Shown: positions 1-8,037 of the stretch, one piece after another | Layout of the letters: each line of letters starts with the position of its first letter | Position numbering within the stretch: the stretch's first letter is position 1 | Assembly (NCBI GenBank): GCA_019239895.1 | Contig: JAFAZH010000001.1 | Span: forward strand, 1-62,783 | Origin: Abditibacteriaceae bacterium | GTDB lineage: Bacteria; Armatimonadota; Abditibacteriia; Abditibacteriales; Abditibacteriaceae | DNA: 62,783 nucleotides | Reading direction: 5' to 3' | The notes under the pieces: model-generated | What the model was told of the DNA's origin: nothing | Seen by the model: only the letters and a program-made list of their open reading frames with translations | Databases searched by the model: none | Translations under genes and position numbers: made by a program

Positions 1-15
1 TTGCGTTAGAGTCGC

Positions 16-822
16 TTAATCAGCGAGCTTGGTAAAGTAGCTTAATTTACCAGCGGAGCGTGGGTCTGTGCTCTTGACCATCAATTTTTCCGGTGTTAGC
101 CACTTGCAGTGCCCATCCATAAAAGCCAGGTTCAGGCCACCTAAATGGCGAGCCACAAAAGAAGACTGGCTGCTTCGGATAAGGGCTGGATCAACACTCG
201 TGTCGAGCGTAAGCACCGCAGAGCCAGTCAAAACGACTTGTCCAATCGTCTTGGAAGCTGTGCCCGCAATGCCATCGCCACAAAAAACGGTACCAGAGGG
301 GTCTTCGACACTGGACATATTATCTGGCCCAGGCGCTCCCGCCTCAAACATTCGGCCCAAAGTCGAATTGTTGTAATAGACCTGATTGAGACAATAGGAA
401 TAGAGGCGGCCTTCACCAGTCTTACTGAGAGTAGCTTTGCTGGCGCTGGGGCATATAAGTATCTCATCACTCTTCATATAGGGCTGCAACAGGTCTTGCC
501 ATGTCGGTTTACCACCGCCATTAAGCACATAGGTCTCGTCGTTATCCTGAGCATATTGCACCAGGGCCAACCCCAATTGCCTTAAATTACTGGAGCAACT
601 AGCCCGCCGCGCATTTTCGCGCGCTTTAGCGAAAACCGGAAACAGAATCGCCGCCAGTATTGCTATGATGGCTATGACGACTAACAGTTCAATTAAGGTA
701 AAGGCAGATCGTGCTGCTTTTGATGGTGCCATAGCGGATTTTTTCCGAGCACCACGGCTGGTCATCTGCTGGCACTGCTTCAGAAATCGTGGTAGTTGAT
801 GCGTAAACTTGTAGCTTCCCAT
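16..822 (-). CDS. Type II secretion/type IV pilus-like pseudopilin, DUF1559 type with H-X9-DG tail
   Basis: This is an inner-membrane pseudopilin-like protein of 268 residues. Near residue 41 it has the prepilin peptidase signature A|FTLIELL, followed by a roughly 20-residue hydrophobic helix and the segment [10 protein letters not shown] typical of the family. The C-terminus carries the H-X9-DG motif (RHLGG...FMDGHCKW), which in known members marks DUF1559 proteins of Planctomycetota and Armatimonadota. The ATG at 822 is chosen because AAGGAGG lies 8 bases upstream. A TTG at 828 is too close to that site, and an internal ATG at 732 would give a shorter leader. Residue -1 of the cleavage site is Ala rather than the usual Gly. 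Such genomes often carry many copies; the substrate or pseudopilus is unknown. It is a monocistronic-looking minus-strand gene downstream of a regulator. Confidence 0.9.
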   Translation of the reverse strand: MGSYKFTHQLPRFLKQCQQMTSRGARKKSAMAPSKAARSAFTLIELLVVIAIIAILAAILFPVFAKARENARRASCSSNLRQLGLALVQYAQDNDETYVLNGGGKPTWQDLLQPYMKSDEILICPSASKATLSKTGEGRLYSYCLNQVYYNNSTLGRMFEAGAPGPDNMSSVEDPSGTVFCGDGIAGTASKTIGQVVLTGSAVLTLDTSVDPALIRSSQSSFVARHLGGLNLAFMDGHCKWLTPEKLMVKSTDPRSAGKLSYFTKLAD

Positions 823-910
823 TCTCAAAACCTCCTTAAACTCTTCTCTCCTGTCCGCAGCGAATTAGATTTGCGGAGTCTATTGTTAACTTTTTCTTTG
901 GCTCACGCCG

Positions 911-930
911 TTCCAAAATGGCTTTTGGAA
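911..930. promoter_or_regulatory. Perfect 8-bp palindrome upstream of the pseudopilin gene
   Basis: TTCCAAAA and TTTTGGAA flank the four bases TGGC, 89 to 108 bases before the pseudopilin ATG. No T-run follows on either strand, so it reads better as a protein-binding site than as a terminator. The regulator is unknown. Confidence 0.3.
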
Positions 931-1043
931 TCGGAGTGTGTTTTGAAGCGATGTCTCCTTTATTTGAGGATTTACTGGTAGTTAAGGCCCAACTTGCAGC
1001 ATAAAGAAATCAAAGCTGGAAATTCTCAACCCTTGCAAGCAAT

Positions 1044-2153
1044 TCAGAAAGAACGCGGTGCAGCACAAGAAGCCCGCTGCACTAGGGTCGGCACAATAAC
1101 AATAGATTGAGATGGTGATGGTGTGACGGGTTGCGCCAGCAAGTCCAACGCCATGTGCAATTGGGTGTCGAGATGTTGATCTACAGTGGTCAGGGGCGGC
1201 AGGCTCTCTTCACCTTCCGGCAAAGCATCATAGCCAATAACAGAAACATCTTCGGGAATGCGTAGTCCGGCGCGGTGGAGAATCGTGAGCAGCGAGATGG
1301 CTTCGCTGTCGTTCCACACCACAATAGCAGTTGGTGCATCAGGCTGGCGGAAGTATGCCGCCACCAGATCAGGATCGTTGCGCCAGGCAGTGAGTCGCTC
1401 GACTTCAAGCAAAGCATTGTTCGTGTGCAGGCCAGCCCGCTCTGCTTCGCGCAAAGCGCGCAAATGGCCCCGCCAGCGTAGCGTTTGGGGCAGTAGCGAC
1501 AAATCAATACGGGAATAGAGCAGGCGGCGGTGCCCTAAATCGAGGAGATGGCGTGTCGCCATATAGCCACCCTGCTCGTGATTACTATAAATGATGGGGA
1601 TTTCAGGATGCACACCCGCAGGCGGCACGCCAACCATCACTACCCGATGGTCTTGCTCCATCAGCCGACGGGCAATGGGGAGTAGCGCATAGTTAAAGAC
1701 GATAAACCCACGCGGGTTTAAAGCGGCCAAAGGAAGAGCGTCTGCATAACTGGCTTGATTAGGGGCATGATGGCATACCAGGGATAACCCAGCTTCTTCC
1801 ACATGGGCCGAAAGCAAATCCAGGCAGTGCTGATAAAATCGAGAAGGAACAAAGGTTAACGCTAAAGCCGCCACTGTCCGGCTCTCGGTAGCGACTCGCG
1901 TCGTGGCCATTTCCACTTGGCGCTCACTGGGGTCGGCCACGAAGGTGCCACTGCCATGCCGCCGCACAATCCAACCGTCGCGCTGCAAGTCGTGCAGCGA
2001 GCGCAACACTGTGCGGTCTGAAACCTGGAACTGGCGCATCAGTTCGGCTTGCGAGGGAAAGCGGCCTCCCGGCTCCAACGTCTGCGCGAGGTCGAGCAGC
2101 TTCTGCGTCAATTCGCCATGTTTGGTGCTTCTACCGTTGAGATTCGTCGGCAT
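1044..2153 (-). CDS. GntR-type winged helix fused to LacI/GalR-type sugar-binding domain, transcriptional regulator
   Basis: This is a cytoplasmic transcription factor of 369 residues. Residues about 10-75 form a GntR winged helix (FPSQAELMRQFQVSDRTVLRSL, then GWIVRRHGSGTFV for the wing). Residues about 90-365 form a periplasmic-binding-protein-like sensor of the LacI/GalR kind, with GFIVFNYALLP, RHLLDLGHRRLLY and VSVIGYDALPEGEESLPPLTTV as landmarks. In known relatives such hybrids bind DNA as dimers and release it when a sugar binds. The ATG at 2153 has AAGGAAG just upstream. A minus-strand promoter (-10 TATAAT at 2216-2221) overlaps a perfect palindrome at 2241-2263, which suggests autoregulation. 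The effector sugar and the regulon are unknown. Confidence 0.9.
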   Translation of the reverse strand: MPTNLNGRSTKHGELTQKLLDLAQTLEPGGRFPSQAELMRQFQVSDRTVLRSLHDLQRDGWIVRRHGSGTFVADPSERQVEMATTRVATESRTVAALALTFVPSRFYQHCLDLLSAHVEEAGLSLVCHHAPNQASYADALPLAALNPRGFIVFNYALLPIARRLMEQDHRVVMVGVPPAGVHPEIPIIYSNHEQGGYMATRHLLDLGHRRLLYSRIDLSLLPQTLRWRGHLRALREAERAGLHTNNALLEVERLTAWRNDPDLVAAYFRQPDAPTAIVVWNDSEAISLLTILHRAGLRIPEDVSVIGYDALPEGEESLPPLTTVDQHLDTQLHMALDLLAQPVTPSPSQSIVIVPTLVQRASCAAPRSF

Positions 2154-2215
2154 AACTTCCTTATTCGTTCATCGAACCGAAGTCATTGCAATAAGTGCCT
2201 GGGATGCAATTCAAC

Positions 2216-2244
2216 ATTATACGTCAATGGATTTATTTATGCAA
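2216..2244 (-). promoter_or_regulatory. Predicted sigma70-type promoter of the GntR/LacI gene
   Basis: On the minus strand a perfect TATAAT (2221-2216) lies 17 bases downstream of TTGCAT (2244-2239), giving a start about 55 bases before the ATG. The -35 overlaps the palindrome at 2241-2263. The -35 matches consensus only in TTG. Confidence 0.45.
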
Positions 2245-2263
2245 GTAATTTTTTATTACTTGC
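2241..2263. promoter_or_regulatory. Operator-like palindrome at the GntR/LacI promoter
   Basis: GCAAGTAAT and ATTACTTGC are perfect 9-bp inverted repeats separated by five T bases. The site overlaps the predicted -35 of the regulator gene. Binding there would block RNA polymerase, the usual geometry of an autorepressor. It could also form a small hairpin, but it lies upstream of the predicted transcript. Confidence 0.45.
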
Positions 2264-2434
2264 AATGACTTCTGCATAAAAGGCATATCAATACGCCTGT
2301 TCCCCTTAAGATAATTCGTCAAGACTCTCATAACATAAGGTTGTGAGGCCGAAACAAATCAAAAACGCAAAAGAGAGTCAAGATAATGCAATGACTGCTG
2401 ATTAATAGCTTTCTAAACCCTTATGTCTTGATAC

Positions 2435-2478
2435 AACCAAACGCCTCCCATAAATAAACTTACGGGAGGCGTTTGGTT
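2435..2478. terminator. 15-bp hairpin, likely bidirectional terminator
   Basis: AACCAAACGCCTCCC (2435-2449) and its exact reverse complement (2464-2478) flank a 14-base AT-rich loop. It lies 263 bases downstream of the dioxygenase stop codon on the minus strand. There is no long T-run on either side, so termination strength is uncertain. The rest of 2154-2740 holds the promoter/operator above and a 15-base tandem repeat at 2515-2544. I see no gene there. Confidence 0.45.
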
Positions 2479-2514
2479 AGCGCACCTGTTAATGAGCGGT
2501 TAAAGAGTTACCGT

Positions 2515-2544
2515 CTTAGTAACTCTTGCCTTAGCAACTCTTGC
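2515..2544. repeat. Two tandem 15-base units
   Basis: CTTAGTAACTCTTGC is followed directly by CTTAGCAACTCTTGC, with one difference. It lies in the gene-free stretch between the regulator and the dioxygenase. No function can be assigned. Confidence 0.5.
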
Positions 2545-2740
2545 CACTGGCATTTATTTATTGAGCGCATTCGCTTGTGCTTGTTGCACTTTACTCTCAG
2601 CCCGCGATCTTGAAGAGAAAACCACACGCCGCTGTCCATAAAAATCACCACCGCCTGACCACCGCCCCCACTTGCACCCTGGCACTAGAGGGTAGACCCT
2701 GCATCGGGAAGTCTTGCGCCAATTATCATTACGGCCCGAA

Positions 2741-3532
2741 CTACAATTGGCGTTCGCCGTAAATAACAGGACAGACTGCTAAATTATCAATAAACTGCGT
2801 CAGTCCTTCTCGCTTGTTATCTACCGGGCGCGAGTTCTGGGTTCGCATATGAAGAGCAAAGCTGCGACGGGGATAGCCGGAGAGATTCGGGCCGGAGCCA
2901 TGAAAGGTTAGGCAATCGTGAAAGCTGGCGCCACCCGGTGGCAGCACAGCGGCGACTTCCTCCCAGACTGCCCCGGCGGGCAAATCAATGGCCCGTCGCT
3001 GTGCCTCAACATCCTGGGCAAAGAAGTCGCCCTGATTGCGGAAGCCCCAGCAATGCGAGCCACGTATAAACTTCATCGGGCCACAATCTTCTCGCACATC
3101 GGAAATGGCGACCCAGGCCGTGAAGAGTTCGCTACCCTCTTCCCAACTTCGCCAATAGAAGCGGTCTTGATGCAAGCCAATGTTCGTCGGCTGTGGTGCG
3201 TTCGGGTTAATCGGTGGCTTATCCAATAGTTGCACCCACCACACCTGCACCATGCTGGCACCCGTAATCGCGGCAGCGACGCGCCCTAATTCCCGGTGAC
3301 TGACCAACTCGCGGATGGCGCGGTTGGCAAACTGGGGCTGCTCAATTTTGCACAGCTTATTGGGGTCATCTCCCGGATTCCACATCGAATCAGCCGGAGG
3401 CTTGCCAGTATCATATTCACCGCGCCGGATGGCATCCATACCCTGCCCTGCTCGCTCCACCAAATCTGCTGGAATAATCGGTTCTGTGGCCAAGTAAAAA
3501 CCATCGGCCTGATATTGTGTTTTGATGTTCAT
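2741..3532 (-). CDS. Phytanoyl-CoA dioxygenase (PhyH) family Fe(II)/2-oxoglutarate oxygenase
   Basis: This is a predicted cytoplasmic non-heme iron oxygenase of 263 residues, the usual PhyH length. The iron facial triad is visible as H121-x-D123 (GLHQDRFYW) and distal H211 (LTFHGSGPN). Arg 222/223 (PRRSFALH) is positioned to bind 2-oxoglutarate. In bacteria this family hydroxylates diverse small molecules and the substrate cannot be read from the sequence. Armatimonadota and Planctomycetota carry many PhyH genes beside GntR/LacI regulators and sugar enzymes, which makes a secondary or sugar-related substrate plausible (inference). No clear ribosome-binding site precedes the ATG at 3532. The gene follows the HEAT/small-protein pair on the same strand, 97 bases downstream. 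Confidence 0.85.
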   Translation of the reverse strand: MNIKTQYQADGFYLATEPIIPADLVERAGQGMDAIRRGEYDTGKPPADSMWNPGDDPNKLCKIEQPQFANRAIRELVSHRELGRVAAAITGASMVQVWWVQLLDKPPINPNAPQPTNIGLHQDRFYWRSWEEGSELFTAWVAISDVREDCGPMKFIRGSHCWGFRNQGDFFAQDVEAQRRAIDLPAGAVWEEVAAVLPPGGASFHDCLTFHGSGPNLSGYPRRSFALHMRTQNSRPVDNKREGLTQFIDNLAVCPVIYGERQL

Positions 3533-3629
3533 AATTGGGGAGGCTTTACACTTAGAAGATGGATAGACTCTTGAGGACTCTCACTCGCCGTTTAGCCTGA
3601 GGTTTCTCGCTTGTTAAGCTTCCGTTAGG

Positions 3630-3920
3630 TTATTCGTATTCTTTTTGCTCAACTCCAAACAGTTCAATCCCATAGGACAGGCACTTCTCTAAAGCAGCAT
3701 TGATACATTCTTCATCAATCCGTCGCACTATCAACATTCCTTGTTCCACCCATTCCAAATCATCCTTATAATTTGTTGCCATCATGGTGAGTATGTGCTG
3801 TGGGGTAATAGCCACAAACAGAAAAATACGGCCATCAGTCAACTCAACTGCCAAGTCAATGCTATCATCTGCGCTTCCCGATAGCTCACTATAATACTGG
3901 ATGTTCTTGATAGAACTCAT
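3630..3920 (-). CDS. Small acidic hypothetical protein, translationally coupled to the HEAT-repeat gene
   Basis: This 96-residue protein has no signal peptide or membrane segment. It is acidic (SGSADDSIDLAVELTDGR near the N-terminus, C-terminal EQKEYE) and alternates predicted strands with one helix, a composition like many small immunity-type or adaptor proteins. I do not recognise the family. Its ATG at 3920 overlaps the TGA of the upstream HEAT-repeat gene (ATGA), so the two are almost certainly co-translated and may bind each other. No function is assigned. Confidence 0.7.
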   Translation of the reverse strand: MSSIKNIQYYSELSGSADDSIDLAVELTDGRIFLFVAITPQHILTMMATNYKDDLEWVEQGMLIVRRIDEECINAALEKCLSYGIELFGVEQKEYE

Positions 3921-4531
3921 GGGCAGGCAACGAATGAAGTGCCGCCAACTATTGGCTGGTGGTGCTGTAAAGCATTAGCGGCACGCCTCAACAAAACTGT
4001 ATCCGTCTCAGTCTCCACTAGGTTTTGCAGGAATGGAGCGACACGGGCATTGGGCCGTTGTTGAGAAAGATAGAAGACCGCGCGCCGCCGCACGGCCAGG
4101 CTGCGGTCACGCTCGGCGACTTCGGTTAGAATCGCTATCACATCTGTTGTCAGTGGGCATTCCTTACAGCCATCACAGATGAGGGAATGGAGGGCGCAGC
4201 GGCGCACGGCTTCAAGCGGGTCGTGGCGAATGGCATTGATTAGGGGTTCTACACACCTGTCATCCGCCACATGATCCAAGAGCAAGGCGCAGGTGCTCCG
4301 AATTTTGCCCTTGTGATGTGAAAGACCCGCAATCAAAGCCGGAACCGACGCGCTGCCTCGCTTGAGTAAGGTGTCAATGGCCGCCCATTCTAATAAGCCC
4401 TCACGCTTCGCCAGCAGTTCCACCAGTTCACTGCCAGGCAGCGACGCCAGACCATGCTCCTGCGCAACCTGGCCAATGTCTCGTTGCAAGCTTTCCTGCG
4501 CCTGTTTTTTCTTTTGGGTCAGCTTCACCAT
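3917..4531 (-). CDS. HEAT-repeat protein
   Basis: This 204-residue soluble protein is mostly helical. An N-terminal charged helix (about 1-25) leads into four to five HEAT-like repeats. Examples are SVPALIAGLSHHKGKIRSTC and CVEPLINAIRHDPLEAVRRC, followed by repeats around residues 125-185 with RRRAVFYLS and LLRRAANAL. HEAT solenoids are protein-binding scaffolds and no catalytic residues are expected. GAAGGAGG lies four bases before the ATG, a strong start. It is the first gene of a pair overlapping by four bases with the 96-residue gene. CKEC (about 122-125) is a lone cysteine pair and could be chance. The partner and process are unknown. Confidence 0.85.
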   Translation of the reverse strand: MVKLTQKKKQAQESLQRDIGQVAQEHGLASLPGSELVELLAKREGLLEWAAIDTLLKRGSASVPALIAGLSHHKGKIRSTCALLLDHVADDRCVEPLINAIRHDPLEAVRRCALHSLICDGCKECPLTTDVIAILTEVAERDRSLAVRRRAVFYLSQQRPNARVAPFLQNLVETETDTVLLRRAANALQHHQPIVGGTSFVACP

Positions 4532-4739
4532 CTGGCCTCCTTCAAATGAGATACCTCATTATAAAGCCGAAATTGCTGTGTTGTGTAGGGGGGTCACTGG
4601 GAATTTTATGAAGTGACGCTAAATTGGCACTCCCCTGCGCAACAGCCTTGTTCAGGTGGCATCTAACACTCTGGTCATCGCTGGAGTAGCAAGTTCTTGG
4701 GTGATATTTTTGCCCCGGCCAGCGCATGGTTCCAGGAGA

Positions 4740-4832
4740 CCCACCGCTAAAGCAGTGGGCTGAGGGCAGAAGCCCCCTGAACGGGGCTAACGCCGCGCAC
4801 GGTGACGCTCTATAGCCGCGTTCAGGGGGCTT
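4740..4832. repeat. REP-like palindromic element in the gap 4532-4922
   Basis: CCCACCGCT (4740-4748) pairs with AGCAGTGGG (4751-4759) with one mismatch. AAGCCCCCTGAACG (4770-4783) is an exact inverted repeat of 4819-4832. A short AGCCCC/GGGGCT hairpin nests inside. A similar small hairpin occurs at 57333-57352. The remainder of the 391-base gap shows no gene. Confidence 0.55.
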
Positions 4833-4922
4833 ACCAATCGTTCAGCCTGCTCCTTTCAGGGGCGGGTTAAGCTCTGCTGACTGTGTCCGTTAGCTGAATG
4901 AAACTGATAAACTTTTAATCTG

Positions 4923-7900
4923 ATGTCTAACATACCCAAAGTAACTTCTTTGCGACTAACCGTTCGCGCGCGCTCTATTTTCACTCCTTTCCATCAGCGA
5001 GGCGGAACTGGATTATCCGGCCTTCTACTGGCATTGGGTCTTGGCTTGATTGGGGGCGGCGGAGTGATGCTAAACCCTGCTGTGGCGGACACTCCCAAAC
5101 CAGAATCTCAAAAAGTAGACCCGCAGACGGCGGAGTTCTTTGAAACGCAGATTCGCCCGGTTCTGGCGAACAACTGCTACTCCTGCCACGGCCCGGCCAA
5201 GCAAAAAGCGGGCTTGCGTTTAGACTCGCCAGAAGGACTGCTCAAAGGCTCCGCTTCGGGGCCAGTGATTAGCGGGCATGACGCGGATAAAAGTACCTTA
5301 GTGCAGGTGGTGCGCTACAATGGCGATACCCAAATGCCCCCGGCAGGCAAACTGCCCGCCAAGGACATTGCCGCCATTGAAGCCTGGGTCAAAATGGGTG
5401 CGCCCTGGCCGAATGACAAAACAGCGGATGGTGCGACCGCCAGTGCAGCTCCGGCTTCTGCTCCCGCCGGTGCTCCGGCTGGGGAATACACCATCACCGA
5501 CCAGCAGCGTCATTTCTGGTCATTTGTGCCGGTTCAGAAACCCGTGCTGCCCAAGGTCAAGAACACGGCCTGGGTGACTTCACCCCTTGATAACTACATC
5601 CTCTCCAAACTGGAAGCCCAGGGACTGACACCCAGTCATAAAGCCGACCGACGCACCCTCATCCGTCGCGCCACCTATGACCTGATTGGCCTGCCGCCGA
5701 CGCCTTCTGAGGTGGATAATTTTGTCCTTGATAAGTCGCCTGATGCTTTTGCCAAAGTCGTAGATCGCCTGTTGGCTTCACCTCACTATGGCGAGAAATG
5801 GGGACGGCACTGGCTCGATGTGGCGCGTTACGCCGATAGCAAAGGCTATGTGTTTGAAGAAGACCGCCGTTATCCTCATGCCTATAACTACCGTGACTGG
5901 GTCATTCGCGCCTTTAACCAAGACCTGCCCTACGACCAGTTCATCACTCAACAGTTAGCTGCTGACCATTTGCCACTGGGCGATGATCGTCGTCCTTTGG
6001 CAGCGTTAGGGTTTCTGACGGTGGGCCGTCGCTTTCTTAATAATCCGCACGACATCATTGATGACCGCATTGATGTCACTATGCGTGGTTTCCAGGGGCT
6101 AACTGTGGGGTGTGCCCGTTGCCATGACCATAAATTCGACCCCATTCCGACCAAAGACTACTATTCACTTTATGGTGTCTTCGCCAACTCTGTCGAACCG
6201 CCGCCGCAACCAATTTCGCCCAAAGCGATTTCTGAGCCTTATGCAGCGCATGACAAAAAACTGCATGACACACAAAACGAGCGCGATGAGTTCATCAAGG
6301 CCCAGGTGAGATCGTTGCGGGAGCGAGAGCAGAAAAACGAAACACTGCCCAATGACGTAAAAGAGACTCTCGCCAAGTTCCGCGAAGAGACTCTGCCTAA
6401 TGGCGAACAACTCGCCAAATTAATGCCTGCTTTCGACCCGGCGACGCAAGAGAAGATTAAAACTTTTGACCAGACTCTCGACACTCTGCGCAAAACCTAC
6501 CCACCCACCCCGGAACTCGCCATGACAATGGCGGATACGACACAACCCGTGAAGGCGTTTGTCTTTCGACGCGGCAACCCGGCGAATCAGGGTGATGAAG
6601 TGCCGCGCCATTTCCTGGCAATTCTTTCTAAAGAAGACCGCCCCTCCTGGACTAATGGCAGTGGCCGCCTGGAATTGGCGCAGGCGATTGCCTCGAAAGA
6701 TAATCCGCTCACCGCTCGCGTCATGGTGAACCGTATCTGGTTACAACATTTCGGCTTTGGCCTGGTGCGGACACCCAGCGATTTTGGCAAGCAGGGCGAG
6801 CGACCGAGCCATCCTGAATTACTGGACTATCTGGCGTGGCGTTTTATGGAAGATAGTTGGTCAATTAAAAAGCTGCACCGCCTGATTATGCTGTCCAGCA
6901 CCTATCAACAAAGCAGTGATTATAACACTAAGAACTTCCAGGCCGACCCTGAAAATCGCTTGCTGTGGCGCATGAATCGGCGTCGCCTGGAATTGGAAGG
7001 CTTGCGGGATTCACTTTTAGCCGCGACGGGACACTTAGACCCCAAAATTGGCGGCCCTTCGGTGGAATTATGGCAAGCCCCATTCACCACCCGCCGCACC
7101 GTTTACGGCGTGATCGAGCGTCAAAACCTACCGGGCACTTTCCGCACCTTCGATTTTGCGACTCCCGATTCCAGCAGTCCCCAACGCTTCCGCACTACCG
7201 TCCCGCAGCAGGCGCTTTTCCTGATGAACAGTCCTTTCATGATTGAACAGGTGCGCTCACTGGCCAGCCGCCCGGAGGTTATCGCTCGGCCCAACGATGA
7301 CAGCCGCGTGCGCTATCTTTACTATCTGTTGTTTGGCCGCTCACCCGATGCCGATGAATTAGCCATTGCTCACCATTATCTCCAAACTGCCGCCGCGCCT
7401 TCCACACCGCCAGAACCCAAATCTGCGGTCTGGCATTATGGTTATGGACAATATGATGCCACCACCAATCGTGTGACTTCCTTCACCCCACTGGGGACAT
7501 TTAAGGATGAGGCTTATCGCGGTGGTGCAGAGTTCCCTGACCCAAACCTCCACTTCCTGCAACTTACCGCCACTGGTGGGCATCCTGGCATTGACGCGCA
7601 ACATGCCGCCATCCGCCGCTGGGTCGCTCCGCAAGATGGCGTGGTCTCTATCAAAGGCACCGCTGGACACCCTGAAACGCAGGGCGATGGAGTGGAAGCC
7701 CGCATTGTTTCCAGCCGCAGCGGGTCAGTGGGAGTCTGGACGGTCTATAGCGCCAAAGTTGAGACCAATGTGCAAAATATTACGGTGCAAAAGGGCGATA
7801 CGCTGGATTTTGTGATTTCCTGTCGCGCCAATCACAACTTTGATGCTTTTTCCTGGTCGAATGTCATAACGTTGGCGGGGGCAAACACTTCGTGGGACTC

Positions 7901-8009
7901 GCAAGCGCAATTTGTCGCGCCAGCAGGGGCCGCGCCTAAACCGCTGAGTGCCTGGGAACGCTATACGCAGGCGCTATTGATGTCGAACGAATTTATTTTT
8001 GTGGACTAA
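4923..8009 (+). CDS. PSCyt1-DUF1549-DUF1553 secreted cytochrome c-like protein
   Basis: This 1028-residue exported protein has a long leader with a hydrophobic segment (about 30-50). A PSCyt1 heme-c-like domain follows with CYSCH at 85-89 and MPP near 135 as possible axial ligand. Next come DUF1549/PSCyt2 (about 215-425, with CARCHDHKFDP) and DUF1553/PSD1 (about 600-835). A roughly 160-residue predicted beta domain (about 833-996) is inserted before the last conserved segment LLMSNEFIFVD. In Planctomycetota and relatives this family is paired with DUF1501 proteins and tied to breakdown of complex polysaccharides; the chemistry is unproven. It is the first gene of a five-gene plus-strand cluster. 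The ribosome-binding site is weak. Confidence 0.93.
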   Translation: MSNIPKVTSLRLTVRARSIFTPFHQRGGTGLSGLLLALGLGLIGGGGVMLNPAVADTPKPESQKVDPQTAEFFETQIRPVLANNCYSCHGPAKQKAGLRLDSPEGLLKGSASGPVISGHDADKSTLVQVVRYNGDTQMPPAGKLPAKDIAAIEAWVKMGAPWPNDKTADGATASAAPASAPAGAPAGEYTITDQQRHFWSFVPVQKPVLPKVKNTAWVTSPLDNYILSKLEAQGLTPSHKADRRTLIRRATYDLIGLPPTPSEVDNFVLDKSPDAFAKVVDRLLASPHYGEKWGRHWLDVARYADSKGYVFEEDRRYPHAYNYRDWVIRAFNQDLPYDQFITQQLAADHLPLGDDRRPLAALGFLTVGRRFLNNPHDIIDDRIDVTMRGFQGLTVGCARCHDHKFDPIPTKDYYSLYGVFANSVEPPPQPISPKAISEPYAAHDKKLHDTQNERDEFIKAQVRSLREREQKNETLPNDVKETLAKFREETLPNGEQLAKLMPAFDPATQEKIKTFDQTLDTLRKTYPPTPELAMTMADTTQPVKAFVFRRGNPANQGDEVPRHFLAILSKEDRPSWTNGSGRLELAQAIASKDNPLTARVMVNRIWLQHFGFGLVRTPSDFGKQGERPSHPELLDYLAWRFMEDSWSIKKLHRLIMLSSTYQQSSDYNTKNFQADPENRLLWRMNRRRLELEGLRDSLLAATGHLDPKIGGPSVELWQAPFTTRRTVYGVIERQNLPGTFRTFDFATPDSSSPQRFRTTVPQQALFLMNSPFMIEQVRSLASRPEVIARPNDDSRVRYLYYLLFGRSPDADELAIAHHYLQTAAAPSTPPEPKSAVWHYGYGQYDATTNRVTSFTPLGTFKDEAYRGGAEFPDPNLHFLQLTATGGHPGIDAQHAAIRRWVAPQDGVVSIKGTAGHPETQGDGVEARIVSSRSGSVGVWTVYSAKVETNVQNITVQKGDTLDFVISCRANHNFDAFSWSNVITLAGANTSWDSQAQFVAPAGAAPKPLSAWERYTQALLMSNEFIFVD

Positions 8010-8037
8010 GAGCAGAGTGAGTTAAAGGTAATCCTGT

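Noticed and set aside
2556..2740. Open minus-strand frame continuing past the dioxygenase stop in another frame, ending NALNK
   Set aside because: No start codon, no recognised motif, and the dioxygenase already has a complete C-terminus; chance is the simplest explanation.
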